This document shows positions 1 to 7,433 of a DNA stretch of 64,000 bases, piece by piece; position 1 is the first letter of the stretch; every line of letters starts with the position of its first letter. Below the pieces are notes generated by a model. That model was given only the letters and a program-made list of their open reading frames with translations, ran no database searches and was not told where the DNA came from. Source of the DNA: Peteryoungia rhizophila. GTDB lineage: Bacteria; Pseudomonadota; Alphaproteobacteria; Rhizobiales; Rhizobiaceae. The DNA is taken from NCBI RefSeq assembly GCF_004912145.1, contig NZ_STGT01000006.1:124001-188000 (forward strand), read 5' to 3'. Position numbers and translations under genes: made by a program.

Positions 1-89
1 TTTTGTTCCATCCGCTCTTTAAATCAGCGCAATTCTCGTCTAGCAAGCGCCACCTGCGGCGGCCTGCCGTCTATCAAGTGACCGACTAA

Positions 90-1244
90 ATGATCCAAAG
101 TCGCATCGTGCTGCATTTTCCGGGCTTCGAACCCCTCGAAGCCGAAGCCCATCGTCAGCGCTACAAGCGTTCGGCCGCGCAAGCCTCGGCTGTCTGGCAG
201 ACGCGGTTTGATGTCGGCGACCTCTTCGTCGATGGGCAGGGCACCCACTTCCCTGTGCATGCCGAAATTGCCGGTCGGGCGACGCGGTCCGACATCCACA
301 TATTCGACCATAACGACCTGATCAGCGCCATGCGGGCCGAACCGGTCTGGATGCAGATCGGCAAGGGGTTCAAGGCGGGATTCGACGTGGTGCGGCAGGG
401 CGGTGCGTGGGGCTATTTCCGCCATGCCTGGCGCTTTGGTCTGTTCTTCCTTTTCCCCTTTCTGTTCCTGGCCGCGGGTCTGGCACTGGCTGTGAATATC
501 GCTGCCATTCCCTCAGCTTTCGAGCTTTCCTCCTGGTGGTTCCTGCTGGCACTGCCTGCCGGCTATTTCGTCTTCCGCCACGGGGTCATTCCGTTTTCGG
601 ACCGTTACCACGTCATGCATCTGCTCGCCGATTGGCGCCTCGCGGTGGCCGTGGCGGAAAACAGGCGAGAGGTCGATGCTTTCATCGAGCGGGCGGCAAG
701 GGAGGCGGGCGCTGCCTTGGAAGGCCCGGCCGACGAAATTCTTGTCACATCCCACAGCATGGGCGCGAACTTCGCCATCTCCGTCATTGCGCGGCTTCTC
801 GAGAAGGCGCCGGGCGCGCTCAAAGGGCGACGGCTCGTCTTCGTCACGTTGGGCGGTGCGGCGCTGCAGTGCAGTCTCTTGTCGTCAGCATCCGTGCTCA
901 GGCAGCGGATCGGCGCACTCGCTCGTCGTCCATCCGTCGACTGGTTCGACATCCAGTGCCTGACTGATCCGATCCATCTCTACAAGTGCGATACCGTGGC
1001 GTTGTCAGGTCATGCGGATGCGCCGCAGCCGAAGCTCGTCTTCATCCGCTTCAAGCATGCAATGTCGTCTGAGCGCTACGAGAAGAACCGCCGCGATTTT
1101 CTCAGGATGCACCGACAATATGTGCTCGGTCCCGACCAGCCGAGCGGCTTCGACTTCACCTTGATGACGGCTGGGCCGCTGCCGGCAAAGAGCTTCGAAG
1201 GGCTGGACTCGACGCGCGCTCCAGTGATCCATCCGATGTCATGA
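90..1244 (+). CDS. Membrane-anchored alpha/beta-hydrolase (lipase-like) protein
   Basis: A 384-residue protein of unassigned function. Two hydrophobic segments lie at about residues 115-140 and 150-170. The C-terminal half carries a serine-hydrolase nucleophile elbow, SHSMG, with the candidate catalytic Ser at residue 223, followed by a hydrophobic helix as in alpha/beta hydrolases. I infer an inner-membrane esterase or lipase-like enzyme; the substrate is unknown. I cannot place the acid and His residues with confidence, although an FKHAMSS stretch near residue 325 could supply the His. It starts at an ATG shortly after the left edge and is convergent with bolA, with a terminator between them. 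No operon partner is visible. Confidence 0.7.
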   Translation: MIQSRIVLHFPGFEPLEAEAHRQRYKRSAAQASAVWQTRFDVGDLFVDGQGTHFPVHAEIAGRATRSDIHIFDHNDLISAMRAEPVWMQIGKGFKAGFDVVRQGGAWGYFRHAWRFGLFFLFPFLFLAAGLALAVNIAAIPSAFELSSWWFLLALPAGYFVFRHGVIPFSDRYHVMHLLADWRLAVAVAENRREVDAFIERAAREAGAALEGPADEILVTSHSMGANFAISVIARLLEKAPGALKGRRLVFVTLGGAALQCSLLSSASVLRQRIGALARRPSVDWFDIQCLTDPIHLYKCDTVALSGHADAPQPKLVFIRFKHAMSSERYEKNRRDFLRMHRQYVLGPDQPSGFDFTLMTAGPLPAKSFEGLDSTRAPVIHPMS

Positions 1245-1271
1245 AAAAGGCCCGCCGAAAAACGGCAGGCC
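1244..1271 (-). terminator. Rho-independent terminator after bolA
   Basis: Inverted repeat with arms 1249-1257 and 1263-1271 (one mismatch) and a 5-base loop. On the minus strand it is followed by a run of five T (A-run at 1244-1248). It lies just downstream of the bolA stop and touches the stop of the convergent hydrolase gene. Confidence 0.75.
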
Positions 1272-1300
1272 CCAGATTTGGTCTTGGCAATGCAGCCCGT

Positions 1301-1534
1301 TCAGTCTGGAATGCTGGTCTGCAGCGCGAGTGCGTGCAGCACGCCGCCCATATTGCCCTTCAAGGCGTCATAGACCATCTGGTGCTGCTGGACGCGGCTC
1401 TTGCCCCGGAAGGCTTCGGCGACGACCTCGGCGGCATAGTGATCTCCGTCTCCGGCGAGGTCGCGGATGACGACCTTCGCTCCCGGAATACCGGCCTTGA
1501 TCATGTCTTCGATGTCGCCTGGTTTCATCGGCAT
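1301..1534 (-). CDS. BolA/IbaG family protein
   Basis: A 77-residue BolA-fold protein. The sequence starts with an acidic helix (PGDIEDMIKAGIPGA), then the beta-strand region with GDGDHY, and the conserved helix-turn around FRGKSRVQQHQMVYDAL containing the invariant RVxxHQxVY signature. BolA proteins pair with monothiol glutaredoxins and bind a shared [2Fe-2S] cluster, acting in iron-sulfur trafficking or iron sensing. It follows purL in the same direction with about 115 bases between, a gap holding a strong hairpin. A grxD gene, often next to bolA in rhizobia, is not visible here. Confidence 0.9.
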   Translation of the reverse strand: MPMKPGDIEDMIKAGIPGAKVVIRDLAGDGDHYAAEVVAEAFRGKSRVQQHQMVYDALKGNMGGVLHALALQTSIPD

Positions 1535-1597
1535 GTAACGGATCCCTCATGCAAATCAGCAATGCGAGAACTATCCTGCATTCGCCGAAGTCTTTCA

Positions 1598-1622
1598 ATG
1601 GGGTAGGCTGCGCCTACCCCAT
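1598..1622 (-). terminator. Strong perfect hairpin between purL and bolA
   Basis: Perfect 11-bp stem (1598-1608 with 1612-1622) and a 3-base loop in the gap between the purL stop (1649) and the bolA start (1534). No T-run follows on the minus strand, so it may be an RNA-stability or attenuation structure rather than a full terminator. Confidence 0.5.
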
Positions 1623-1648
1623 GCTCCACAGGCATGTGATCGAATGCC

Positions 1649-3871
1649 TCAGGCGAGTTCGCGTTCCATGAGAGCTGGAAACCACGCTTCGTGGGCCGTC
1701 TTGAGGTCCTCGACCGCGACAGGCTTGGCATCGCCCAGAACCACGTTCGAACCACCGGTGCGGCCGATCCACGGGCAGAACACGCCAGCGGCTTCGGCGC
1801 GGACCTGGACCTGATCGACATTGTCTTCGATGACGGTCAGGACATAGCGGCCCTGGTCTTCGCCGTAGAAGACGGCGATCGGGTTCGCATCGTTCAAAGC
1901 ATTGACATGTGCGCCGATGCCGGAGGCCATCGCCATTTCGGCGACGGCGAGGGCCAGGCCACCCGACGAGCAGTCGTGAACTGCAGTCGCCAGACCATCC
2001 TCGATCAGGCCGCGTACGAAGTCACCGACCTTCTTCTCGTGGACCAGATCGACATGCGGCGCTGGGCCATCGGTCCGGCCATGAATGTCGCGCAGGTAGA
2101 CCGACTGGCCGAGATGCGTGCCCCAGCCGGAGGGGGCACCGGCCAGCAGGATCGCTTCGCCCTGAGCGGCAAAGCGGATGCGGGCCATCTTCTTCCAGTC
2201 CGCCATCAGGCCGACGCCGGCGATGGTTGGGGTCGGCAAGATGCCCTGGCCATTGGTTTCGTTGTAGAGCGAGACATTGCCCGAGACGATCGGGAAGTCG
2301 AGTGCGAGGCAGGCTTCGCCGATACCCTTGATGGCAAATACCAGCTGGCCCATGATCTCAGGCCGCTCGGGATTGCCGAAGTTCAGGTTGTCGGTGGCTG
2401 CGAGCGGAAGTGCGCCGGTCGCAGTGATGTTGCGCCAGCATTCGGCAACCGCCTGCTTGCCGCCCTCGAAGGGATCGGCCTCGACGTAACGCGGGGTGAC
2501 GTCCGAGGAGAAGGCGAGCGCCTTGGAGGCATGGCCTTCGACGCGGATGACGCCGGCATCGCCGCCCGGCAGCTGAAGGGAGTTGCCCTGGATCAGCGTG
2601 TCATACTGCTCGTAGACCCAGCGGCGCGAGGAGTTGTTGGCCGAGCCAACGAGCTTCAGCAGCGCGTCTGCGACGTCACCGGCCGGCATGTCGTTCTCGG
2701 CAAGCGGGGCAGGAGTCTTCGGCTCGATCCAGGGACGGTCGTATTCGGGGGCTTCGTCACCCAGTTCCTTGATCGGCAGGTTCGCGACTTCCTCGCCCTG
2801 ATGGATGACGCGGAAGCGCAGGTCGTCAGTGGTGTAGCCGACGATCGCGAAGTCGAGGCCCCACTTGACGAAGATCGCCTTGGCGACTTCTTCCTTGGAG
2901 GGCTCAAGCACCATGAGCATGCGCTCCTGGCTTTCCGACAGCATCATTTCATAGGCCGTCATGCGCTCTTCACGCACCGGCACCTTGTCGAGCATGAGTT
3001 CGATGCCGAGGCCGCCCTTGGCGCCCATTTCGACCGCCGAGCAGGTGAGGCCGGCAGCCCCCATGTCCTGGATGGCGATGACAGCACCGGTCTGCATCAG
3101 TTCGAGGCAGGCTTCGAGCAGGCATTTTTCGGTGAAGGGGTCGCCGACCTGCACGGTCGGGCGCTTTTCTTCGATCGATTCGTCGAATTCGGCCGAGGCC
3201 ATGGTGGCACCGCCGACGCCGTCGCGACCGGTCTTGGCGCCGAGATAGACGACGGGCAGGCCGACGCCCTTGGCTTCCGACAGAAAGATGCCATCCGCCT
3301 TGGCAAGGCCGGCAGCGAATGCGTTGACCAGGATATTGCCGTTGTAGCGGGCGTCGAATTCGACTTCGCCGCCAACCGTGGGCACGCCGAAGGAATTGCC
3401 GTAGCCACCGACACCGGCGACGACGCCGGCGACCAGGTGTTTGGTCTTCGGGTGATCGGGGGCGCCGAAACGCAGCGCGTTCATGGCGGCGACCGGACGG
3501 GCGCCCATGGTGAAGACGTCGCGCAGGATGCCGCCGACGCCGGTCGCAGCGCCCTGGTAGGGCTCGATGTAGGACGGGTGGTTGTGGCTCTCCATCTTGA
3601 AGACGACGACGTCGCCGTCATCGATATTGACCACACCGGCGTTTTCGCCCGGGCCCTGGATCACGCGCGGGCCCTTGGTCGGCAGCGTCTTCAGCCACTT
3701 CTTGGAAGACTTGTAGGAGCAATGCTCGTTCCACATTGCCGAGAAGATCCCGAGCTCGGTGAAGGTCGGCTCGCGTCCGATCAGGTTCAGGATGCGATCG
3801 TATTCGTCCGGCTTCAGGCCGTGGCTTGCGATCAATTCTGCGGTGATGGGACGGGCGTTGGAAACGGTCAT
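1649..3871 (-). CDS. purL: Phosphoribosylformylglycinamidine synthase subunit PurL
   Basis: Synthetase subunit of FGAM synthase, the fourth step of de novo purine synthesis: ATP-dependent conversion of FGAR to FGAM using ammonia from PurQ. At about 740 residues it is the small PurL type that needs PurS and PurQ, both encoded 2.4-3.5 kb upstream on the same strand. The N-terminal MWNEHCSYKSSK and GPGENAGVV motifs and the later DMGAAGLTCS and SGGLALAVAEMA motifs are typical of the AIRS-like domains. I chose the ATG at 3871 (MTVSNARPITAEL), which matches family length. An in-frame ATG 20 codons upstream has no family-like sequence before it. It is separated from purQ by the MocR, DUF1127 and lipoprotein genes. 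Confidence 0.97.
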   Translation of the reverse strand: MTVSNARPITAELIASHGLKPDEYDRILNLIGREPTFTELGIFSAMWNEHCSYKSSKKWLKTLPTKGPRVIQGPGENAGVVNIDDGDVVVFKMESHNHPSYIEPYQGAATGVGGILRDVFTMGARPVAAMNALRFGAPDHPKTKHLVAGVVAGVGGYGNSFGVPTVGGEVEFDARYNGNILVNAFAAGLAKADGIFLSEAKGVGLPVVYLGAKTGRDGVGGATMASAEFDESIEEKRPTVQVGDPFTEKCLLEACLELMQTGAVIAIQDMGAAGLTCSAVEMGAKGGLGIELMLDKVPVREERMTAYEMMLSESQERMLMVLEPSKEEVAKAIFVKWGLDFAIVGYTTDDLRFRVIHQGEEVANLPIKELGDEAPEYDRPWIEPKTPAPLAENDMPAGDVADALLKLVGSANNSSRRWVYEQYDTLIQGNSLQLPGGDAGVIRVEGHASKALAFSSDVTPRYVEADPFEGGKQAVAECWRNITATGALPLAATDNLNFGNPERPEIMGQLVFAIKGIGEACLALDFPIVSGNVSLYNETNGQGILPTPTIAGVGLMADWKKMARIRFAAQGEAILLAGAPSGWGTHLGQSVYLRDIHGRTDGPAPHVDLVHEKKVGDFVRGLIEDGLATAVHDCSSGGLALAVAEMAMASGIGAHVNALNDANPIAVFYGEDQGRYVLTVIEDNVDQVQVRAEAAGVFCPWIGRTGGSNVVLGDAKPVAVEDLKTAHEAWFPALMERELA

Positions 3872-4018
3872 CTGGCTCTCAGGGCAATGGAGATCGGTGG
3901 GATATCGGTTTCGAGGCAGGCTATAACGCAAGGCTGCGCTCGGCGCACTTGAAAAATGCGCGCAATCAGGCCTTTCCTGCGGCTTTCCAGCACAAGACGC
4001 CTTGGGTATTCCTGATGC

Positions 4019-5437
4019 TCAGACGATGGCGCTGGTGCCGAGCGGCGACTGGTCGAGGATGCGGCGGACGGTCTTCAGGCCCTCGATCGAGATCGAGCGC
4101 TCGCGCCCCTCGCTGAAGCCGACGCGGACATGGTGATAGACCCGTGACGAACGGGCGGGCTTGAACTCGTCCTCGTCGTCAATCAGGACATCGGCATCGA
4201 GAACGGCCTGCTTGAAGGTACCGGACATCCAGGGTTCGGGGAGCTTCAGCCAGAAGAAGGGCAGGCGGGGATGGGAGCGGAAGTCCTTGCCGGCGAAAAG
4301 CTCGCGGACCACCGCTTCGCGCGCGCCGATTTCCGCCAGCACCTTGCCTCGGATTTCTCCTGCAGCGCCTGACAGCACCAGCCGGGCGGAAAGCTCGGCG
4401 AGAAGGAATGGCAGTCCGCCGGTTACCATCTTCTGGGTCACGCGCACGCGCTGGCTCATATGGGGCGGACAGGCGACCCAACCGCCACGCACGCCGGCGG
4501 CAACGCATTTCGACAAACCGTTGAGCAGGAATGTGCGGTCGGGCGCCAGTTCGGCAAGCAGGGGAATGCTGTCAGCAATCATGCCGCCATAGAGATAATC
4601 CTCGATCAGCCAGACATTGTACTTGCGGGCGATGTCGACAATCTCCTTGCGACGAGACAGTGGCAGGCAGGCGAGGGTCGGGTTCTGGCCCGAGGACATG
4701 ATGAAGGCAGCCTTCGGGTGCTCGCGAGCGCAGACGCGCTCGAAATCCTCCGGCAGAATCCCATCCTGATCCGAGTCAACGAGGGTGATCTGGCGGCCCA
4801 TGAGATTGGCGCTGCGGGAAACTTGCGAATAGGTGAGGTGTTCGCAAACAATGCGATCGCCTGCGCCGCTGACGGCCGCTACGACCGCGTTGATCCCCGC
4901 ATGTACGCCGAGCTGCGGCAGGATCTGTTCGGGGTCGGGTGTCCAGTTGCCCGAAGACAGCCATTGCCGGCCGGCCTCCAGCCAATCGGGGGAAAGGGTG
5001 CGGGTATAGCTCGAAATTTCGCCCGGATGCGCCGAGGCGATCTCGGCCATGATCTGTCCGACGACTTCCGCCTGACCGACATCGATGGCGGCCGTGGTGT
5101 CGAAGCGCAGCTTGCCCGGCGGCGGAATGATCGCGCGCGTGCCGCCATAGGTGATGCACACAGGGTCGCGAGGTGTGGCGGAACCCTGGTCATCACTGCC
5201 CTGCACATAAGTGCCGCGCCCGACTTCGCCGTTGACCAGGCCGCGCTCACGCAGCAAGGCATAGGCGCGGGATATTGTACCTATTGTCACCCCAACATCA
5301 TAGGCGAGATCGCGCTGTGGCGGCAGCTTGGCGCCATGCGCAAGTGCGCCTGATTTGATGGCGTTTTCCGCCTCATCCGCGATCCGGACATAAAGCGGGC
5401 CGGTTCCTATATCGAGAGAAGGGAGCCAATTTGTCAT
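4019..5437 (-). CDS. MocR/PdxR-family transcriptional regulator with aminotransferase-like domain
   Basis: A two-domain regulator. An N-terminal GntR-type winged helix (about residues 10-80: LYVRIADEAENAIKSG, LPPQRDLAYDVGVTIGTISRAYA, GRGTYVQG) is joined to a type-I aminotransferase-like domain. The PLP lysine is probably in LNGLSKCVAAG and the cofactor-binding Asp in VWLIEDYLYGG. MocR proteins usually sense PLP, amino acids or related metabolites and control a divergent gene. Here the divergent neighbour is a DUF1127 gene. The ATG at 5437 (MTNWLPSLD) is preferred to one at 5461, because the latter lies upstream of the likely -10 element. The effector is unknown. Confidence 0.9.
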   Translation of the reverse strand: MTNWLPSLDIGTGPLYVRIADEAENAIKSGALAHGAKLPPQRDLAYDVGVTIGTISRAYALLRERGLVNGEVGRGTYVQGSDDQGSATPRDPVCITYGGTRAIIPPPGKLRFDTTAAIDVGQAEVVGQIMAEIASAHPGEISSYTRTLSPDWLEAGRQWLSSGNWTPDPEQILPQLGVHAGINAVVAAVSGAGDRIVCEHLTYSQVSRSANLMGRQITLVDSDQDGILPEDFERVCAREHPKAAFIMSSGQNPTLACLPLSRRKEIVDIARKYNVWLIEDYLYGGMIADSIPLLAELAPDRTFLLNGLSKCVAAGVRGGWVACPPHMSQRVRVTQKMVTGGLPFLLAELSARLVLSGAAGEIRGKVLAEIGAREAVVRELFAGKDFRSHPRLPFFWLKLPEPWMSGTFKQAVLDADVLIDDEDEFKPARSSRVYHHVRVGFSEGRERSISIEGLKTVRRILDQSPLGTSAIV

Positions 5438-5440
5438 GAT

Positions 5441-5475
5441 GACAATTCTATAGATTGTCACCGCGTATGAGTCAA
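5441..5475 (-). promoter_or_regulatory. MocR-gene promoter with overlapping GACAAT palindrome
   Basis: On the minus strand a TTGACT -35 (5475-5470), a 17-base spacer and a TATAGA -10 (5452-5447) form a good sigma-70-like promoter. The expected transcription start near 5440 is only about three bases before the ATG at 5437, implying a leaderless message. An inverted repeat GACAAT-N7-ATTGTC (5441-5446, 5454-5459) spans the -10 and is a candidate autoregulatory operator. Confidence 0.6.
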
Positions 5476-5519
5476 TTCATACGGTGCCGTCAATGGAATT
5501 GCCTGTAGGAGCTTTCGCC

Positions 5520-5780
5520 ATGGTGACAATAGAGACAATCACTTCGAATGCAGACAATGCTTTGGTTCGCCCGGCGCGATCAGCGTGGCTGGCGGCCAGT
5601 GTCCGGGCGGTCGGCGAGGCGCTGAAACTGTGGAGACGTCGGCGGACGACCCGCGTCCACCTTTCGCAGTTGACCGATGAGCAGTTGCGGGATGTCGGCC
5701 TGTCGCCTGATATGGCCGAGCGTGAAATCAGAAAGTCGCGGCTCTTGCTACTCGATCGGCCGTTGCAGCCACCCTTCTGA
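5520..5780 (+). CDS. DUF1127 domain-containing small protein
   Basis: An 86-residue protein whose C-terminal half matches the DUF1127 pattern: a Trp-Arg-Arg-rich helix followed by LSQLTDEQLRDVGLS and a basic tail. Short DUF1127 proteins in Agrobacterium have been linked to RNA and phosphate metabolism; this one has a longer N-terminus. The start at 5520 is set by an AGGAG at 5507-5511 with 8-base spacing; an upstream in-frame ATG at 5484 lacks such a site. It is divergent from the MocR gene and three GACAAT copies lie inside its first 40 bases, so it is the likely MocR target. Its stop abuts the stop of the convergent lipoprotein gene. Confidence 0.85.
   Translation: MVTIETITSNADNALVRPARSAWLAASVRAVGEALKLWRRRRTTRVHLSQLTDEQLRDVGLSPDMAEREIRKSRLLLLDRPLQPPF
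5525..5558 (+). repeat. Three direct GACAAT repeats at the 5' end of the DUF1127 gene
   Basis: GACAAT occurs at 5525-5530, 5534-5539 and 5553-5558, in the same orientation as the copy at 5441-5446. Two inverted copies lie at 5454-5459 and 5283-5288. The clustering suggests binding half-sites of the adjacent MocR regulator. Confidence 0.45.
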
Positions 5781-6167
5781 TCAGCAGTTCTTCGCGCCAT
5801 TCGCCCAGCGGACGACGTCCTTCTGAATGCGCGGCGCGATGTCTTCATTCATCATCGGCCCAAAGGCATCGAGACGTGCCGGCCGGCCTTCCGCCTGTAC
5901 GACAAGCAGCGGACGGATGTCGGACGCGCCCTTGCGAACCAGCAGGATGCGGGGGCGGCCGGAGAAAGACGTCAGTTCCGGGGCGAGCGAATAGGCTTTG
6001 AATGCGGGGTCGCCCGACTTGAACCAGCAATTGTTGGCGCCAACCGCTACCTTTTCCATGATGTCGAGGGCGGACTGACCGCTAGTAGGCGGCCGTGGAG
6101 TTTCGGGCTTGCAGGCGGTTAGGCCCGCTGCAGCAAGGATACTGAGGGTGAAGGCGAGGCGGCGCAT
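5781..6167 (-). CDS. Small putative lipoprotein
   Basis: A 128-residue protein with a lipoprotein signal peptide: basic start (MRRL), hydrophobic core and a LTAC lipobox at about residues 16-19, giving a lipidated Cys. The mature part has two further Cys (NNCWFK and the C-terminal NGAKNC) that could form a disulfide. I recognise no domain. It follows purQ in the same direction, and a TATAAT-like -10 just upstream of its start suggests its own promoter. Function unknown. Confidence 0.8.
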   Translation of the reverse strand: MRRLAFTLSILAAAGLTACKPETPRPPTSGQSALDIMEKVAVGANNCWFKSGDPAFKAYSLAPELTSFSGRPRILLVRKGASDIRPLLVVQAEGRPARLDAFGPMMNEDIAPRIQKDVVRWANGAKNC

Positions 6168-6196
6168 GGCGAACTTTCGGCTGACTGCCGCCTTCC

Positions 6197-6202
6197 ATTA
6201 TA
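6197..6202 (-). promoter_or_regulatory. Candidate -10 element for the lipoprotein gene
   Basis: A perfect TATAAT on the minus strand about 30 bases before the ATG at 6167, in the purQ-lipoprotein gap. No good -35 is seen, so this is tentative. Confidence 0.3.
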
Positions 6203-6227
6203 GACGCTTGGTTAAGCGAAGCTTACT

Positions 6228-6899
6228 TCAGGCGGCGATGACGTCGAGCGCCGAGGCGAAGATGCCGCGGCCATCGTTGCCGCCGTGTGCTGCCTCGATC
6301 AGGTTCTCCGGATGCGGCATCATGCCGAGCACGTTGCCCCGGGCATTGACCATGCCGGCAATGTCGTTCATCGAGCCGTTCGGATTGGTGCCGTCGGCAT
6401 AGCGGAAGACCACCTGGCCATTGCCTTCGATGGTCTTGAGTGTCTCGGTATCGGCGAAGTAGTTGCCGTCGTGGTGAGCGACCGGGCAGCGAATGATCTG
6501 GCCCTTGGCATAGGCGCGGGTGAAGTCGGTATCGGCGTTGACGACTTCCAGCTTGATTTCTTTGCAGACGAACTTCAGCGACTGGTTGCGCATCAGAGCG
6601 CCCGGCAGCATGCCAGCTTCGACCAGGATCTGGAAGCCGTTGCAGACGCCGATGACCTTGACGCCCTTCTCGGCCTTTTCCTTGATCGCCTGCATGACCG
6701 GCATGCGGGCCGCAATCGCGCCACAGCGCAGATAATCGCCATAGGAGAAGCCGCCGGGGATAACGATGAGATCGACATCAGGAATGTCCGTCTCCGTCTG
6801 CCAGATCGTGACGGGCGCATGGCCGGAGATCTTGGTGAGCGCCGCGATCATGTCGCGGTCACGATTAAGGCCTGGGAGCTGGACGACGGCTGATTTCAT
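6228..6899 (-). CDS. purQ: Phosphoribosylformylglycinamidine synthase subunit PurQ
   Basis: Glutamine amidotransferase subunit of FGAM synthase, 223 residues. It hydrolyses glutamine and passes ammonia to PurL. Class-I amidotransferase features are visible: GGFSYGDYLRCGA near residue 50, the nucleophile Cys in VIGVCNGFQIL near residue 86, and the catalytic His-Glu in MMPHPENLIE near the C-terminus. Its start overlaps the stop of the upstream coiled-coil gene by 4 bases, so the two are translationally coupled within the purC-purS-orf85-purQ operon. Confidence 0.97.
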   Translation of the reverse strand: MKSAVVQLPGLNRDRDMIAALTKISGHAPVTIWQTETDIPDVDLIVIPGGFSYGDYLRCGAIAARMPVMQAIKEKAEKGVKVIGVCNGFQILVEAGMLPGALMRNQSLKFVCKEIKLEVVNADTDFTRAYAKGQIIRCPVAHHDGNYFADTETLKTIEGNGQVVFRYADGTNPNGSMNDIAGMVNARGNVLGMMPHPENLIEAAHGGNDGRGIFASALDVIAA

Positions 6900-7153
6900 G
6901 GCTGTGGCTCAAACCTTGCTTGGGCTTCCTGGAACTCGCGCAGTTCCAGACGATTGTCGATGCGGTCTAATCGGCTTTCGAAGTGTCCGACGGTTGCGCG
7001 CAGGTTGTTCACATCACCCTGCAGTGCATGCAATTGCGCGCGCATTGTCTGATTGTCCGCGCGCAACTCGCTGATGGCAAAGTCGACCTTGTCAAATCGC
7101 TGATTGAGCTTCTTCAAGAGCTCGAACATCAATTCGCTGGTCACTTCAGCCAT
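6896..7153 (-). CDS. Small coiled-coil protein encoded between purS and purQ
   Basis: An 85-residue protein with an almost continuous heptad pattern from about residue 8 to 72 (e.g. LLKKLNQRFDKVDF, ISELRADNQTMRAQL, LRATVGHFESRLDRID) that predicts a long coiled coil. There is no Cys, signal peptide or membrane segment. It lies 19 bases after purS and overlaps purQ by 4 bases, so it is co-translated with the FGAM synthase subunits. I recognise no named family. An oligomerisation or scaffold role is only inferred from position and shape. Confidence 0.85.
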   Translation of the reverse strand: MAEVTSELMFELLKKLNQRFDKVDFAISELRADNQTMRAQLHALQGDVNNLRATVGHFESRLDRIDNRLELREFQEAQARFEPQP

Positions 7154-7172
7154 CGCATGTCTCCTTCAACCC

Positions 7173-7415
7173 TCAGGCGATGGAGATAGTATAATTCTCG
7201 ATAACCGTGTTGGCGAGGAGCTTTTCGCACATGGCCTTGAGGTCGCTTTCCGCCTTGGCCTTGTCGGAGCCTTCGACTTCGAGGTCGAAAACCTTACCCT
7301 GGCGGACCTGGCCGACGCCTTCGAAACCGAGGGCGCCGAGTGCGCCTTCGATGGCCTTACCCTGTGGGTCGAGGACGCCGTTCTTCAGGGTAACGGTGAC
7401 ACGTGCCTTGATCAC
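7173..7415 (-). CDS. purS: Phosphoribosylformylglycinamidine synthase subunit PurS
   Basis: An 80-residue PurS. It begins KARVTVTLKNGVLDPQGKAIEGAL and continues with LGFEGVGQVRQGKVFDLEV, the hallmark pattern of this small subunit that bridges PurL and PurQ. It is required when PurL is of the short type, as here. It sits 18 bases after purC and before the coiled-coil gene in the same operon. Confidence 0.97.
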   Translation of the reverse strand: MIKARVTVTLKNGVLDPQGKAIEGALGALGFEGVGQVRQGKVFDLEVEGSDKAKAESDLKAMCEKLLANTVIENYTISIA

Positions 7416-7433
7416 TGATCTCTTCTCCGAAGC

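Noticed and set aside
1691..3952. Long open frame antisense to purL
   Set aside because: It mirrors the codon use of purL on the other strand, has no family motifs, and is typical of GC-rich shadow frames.
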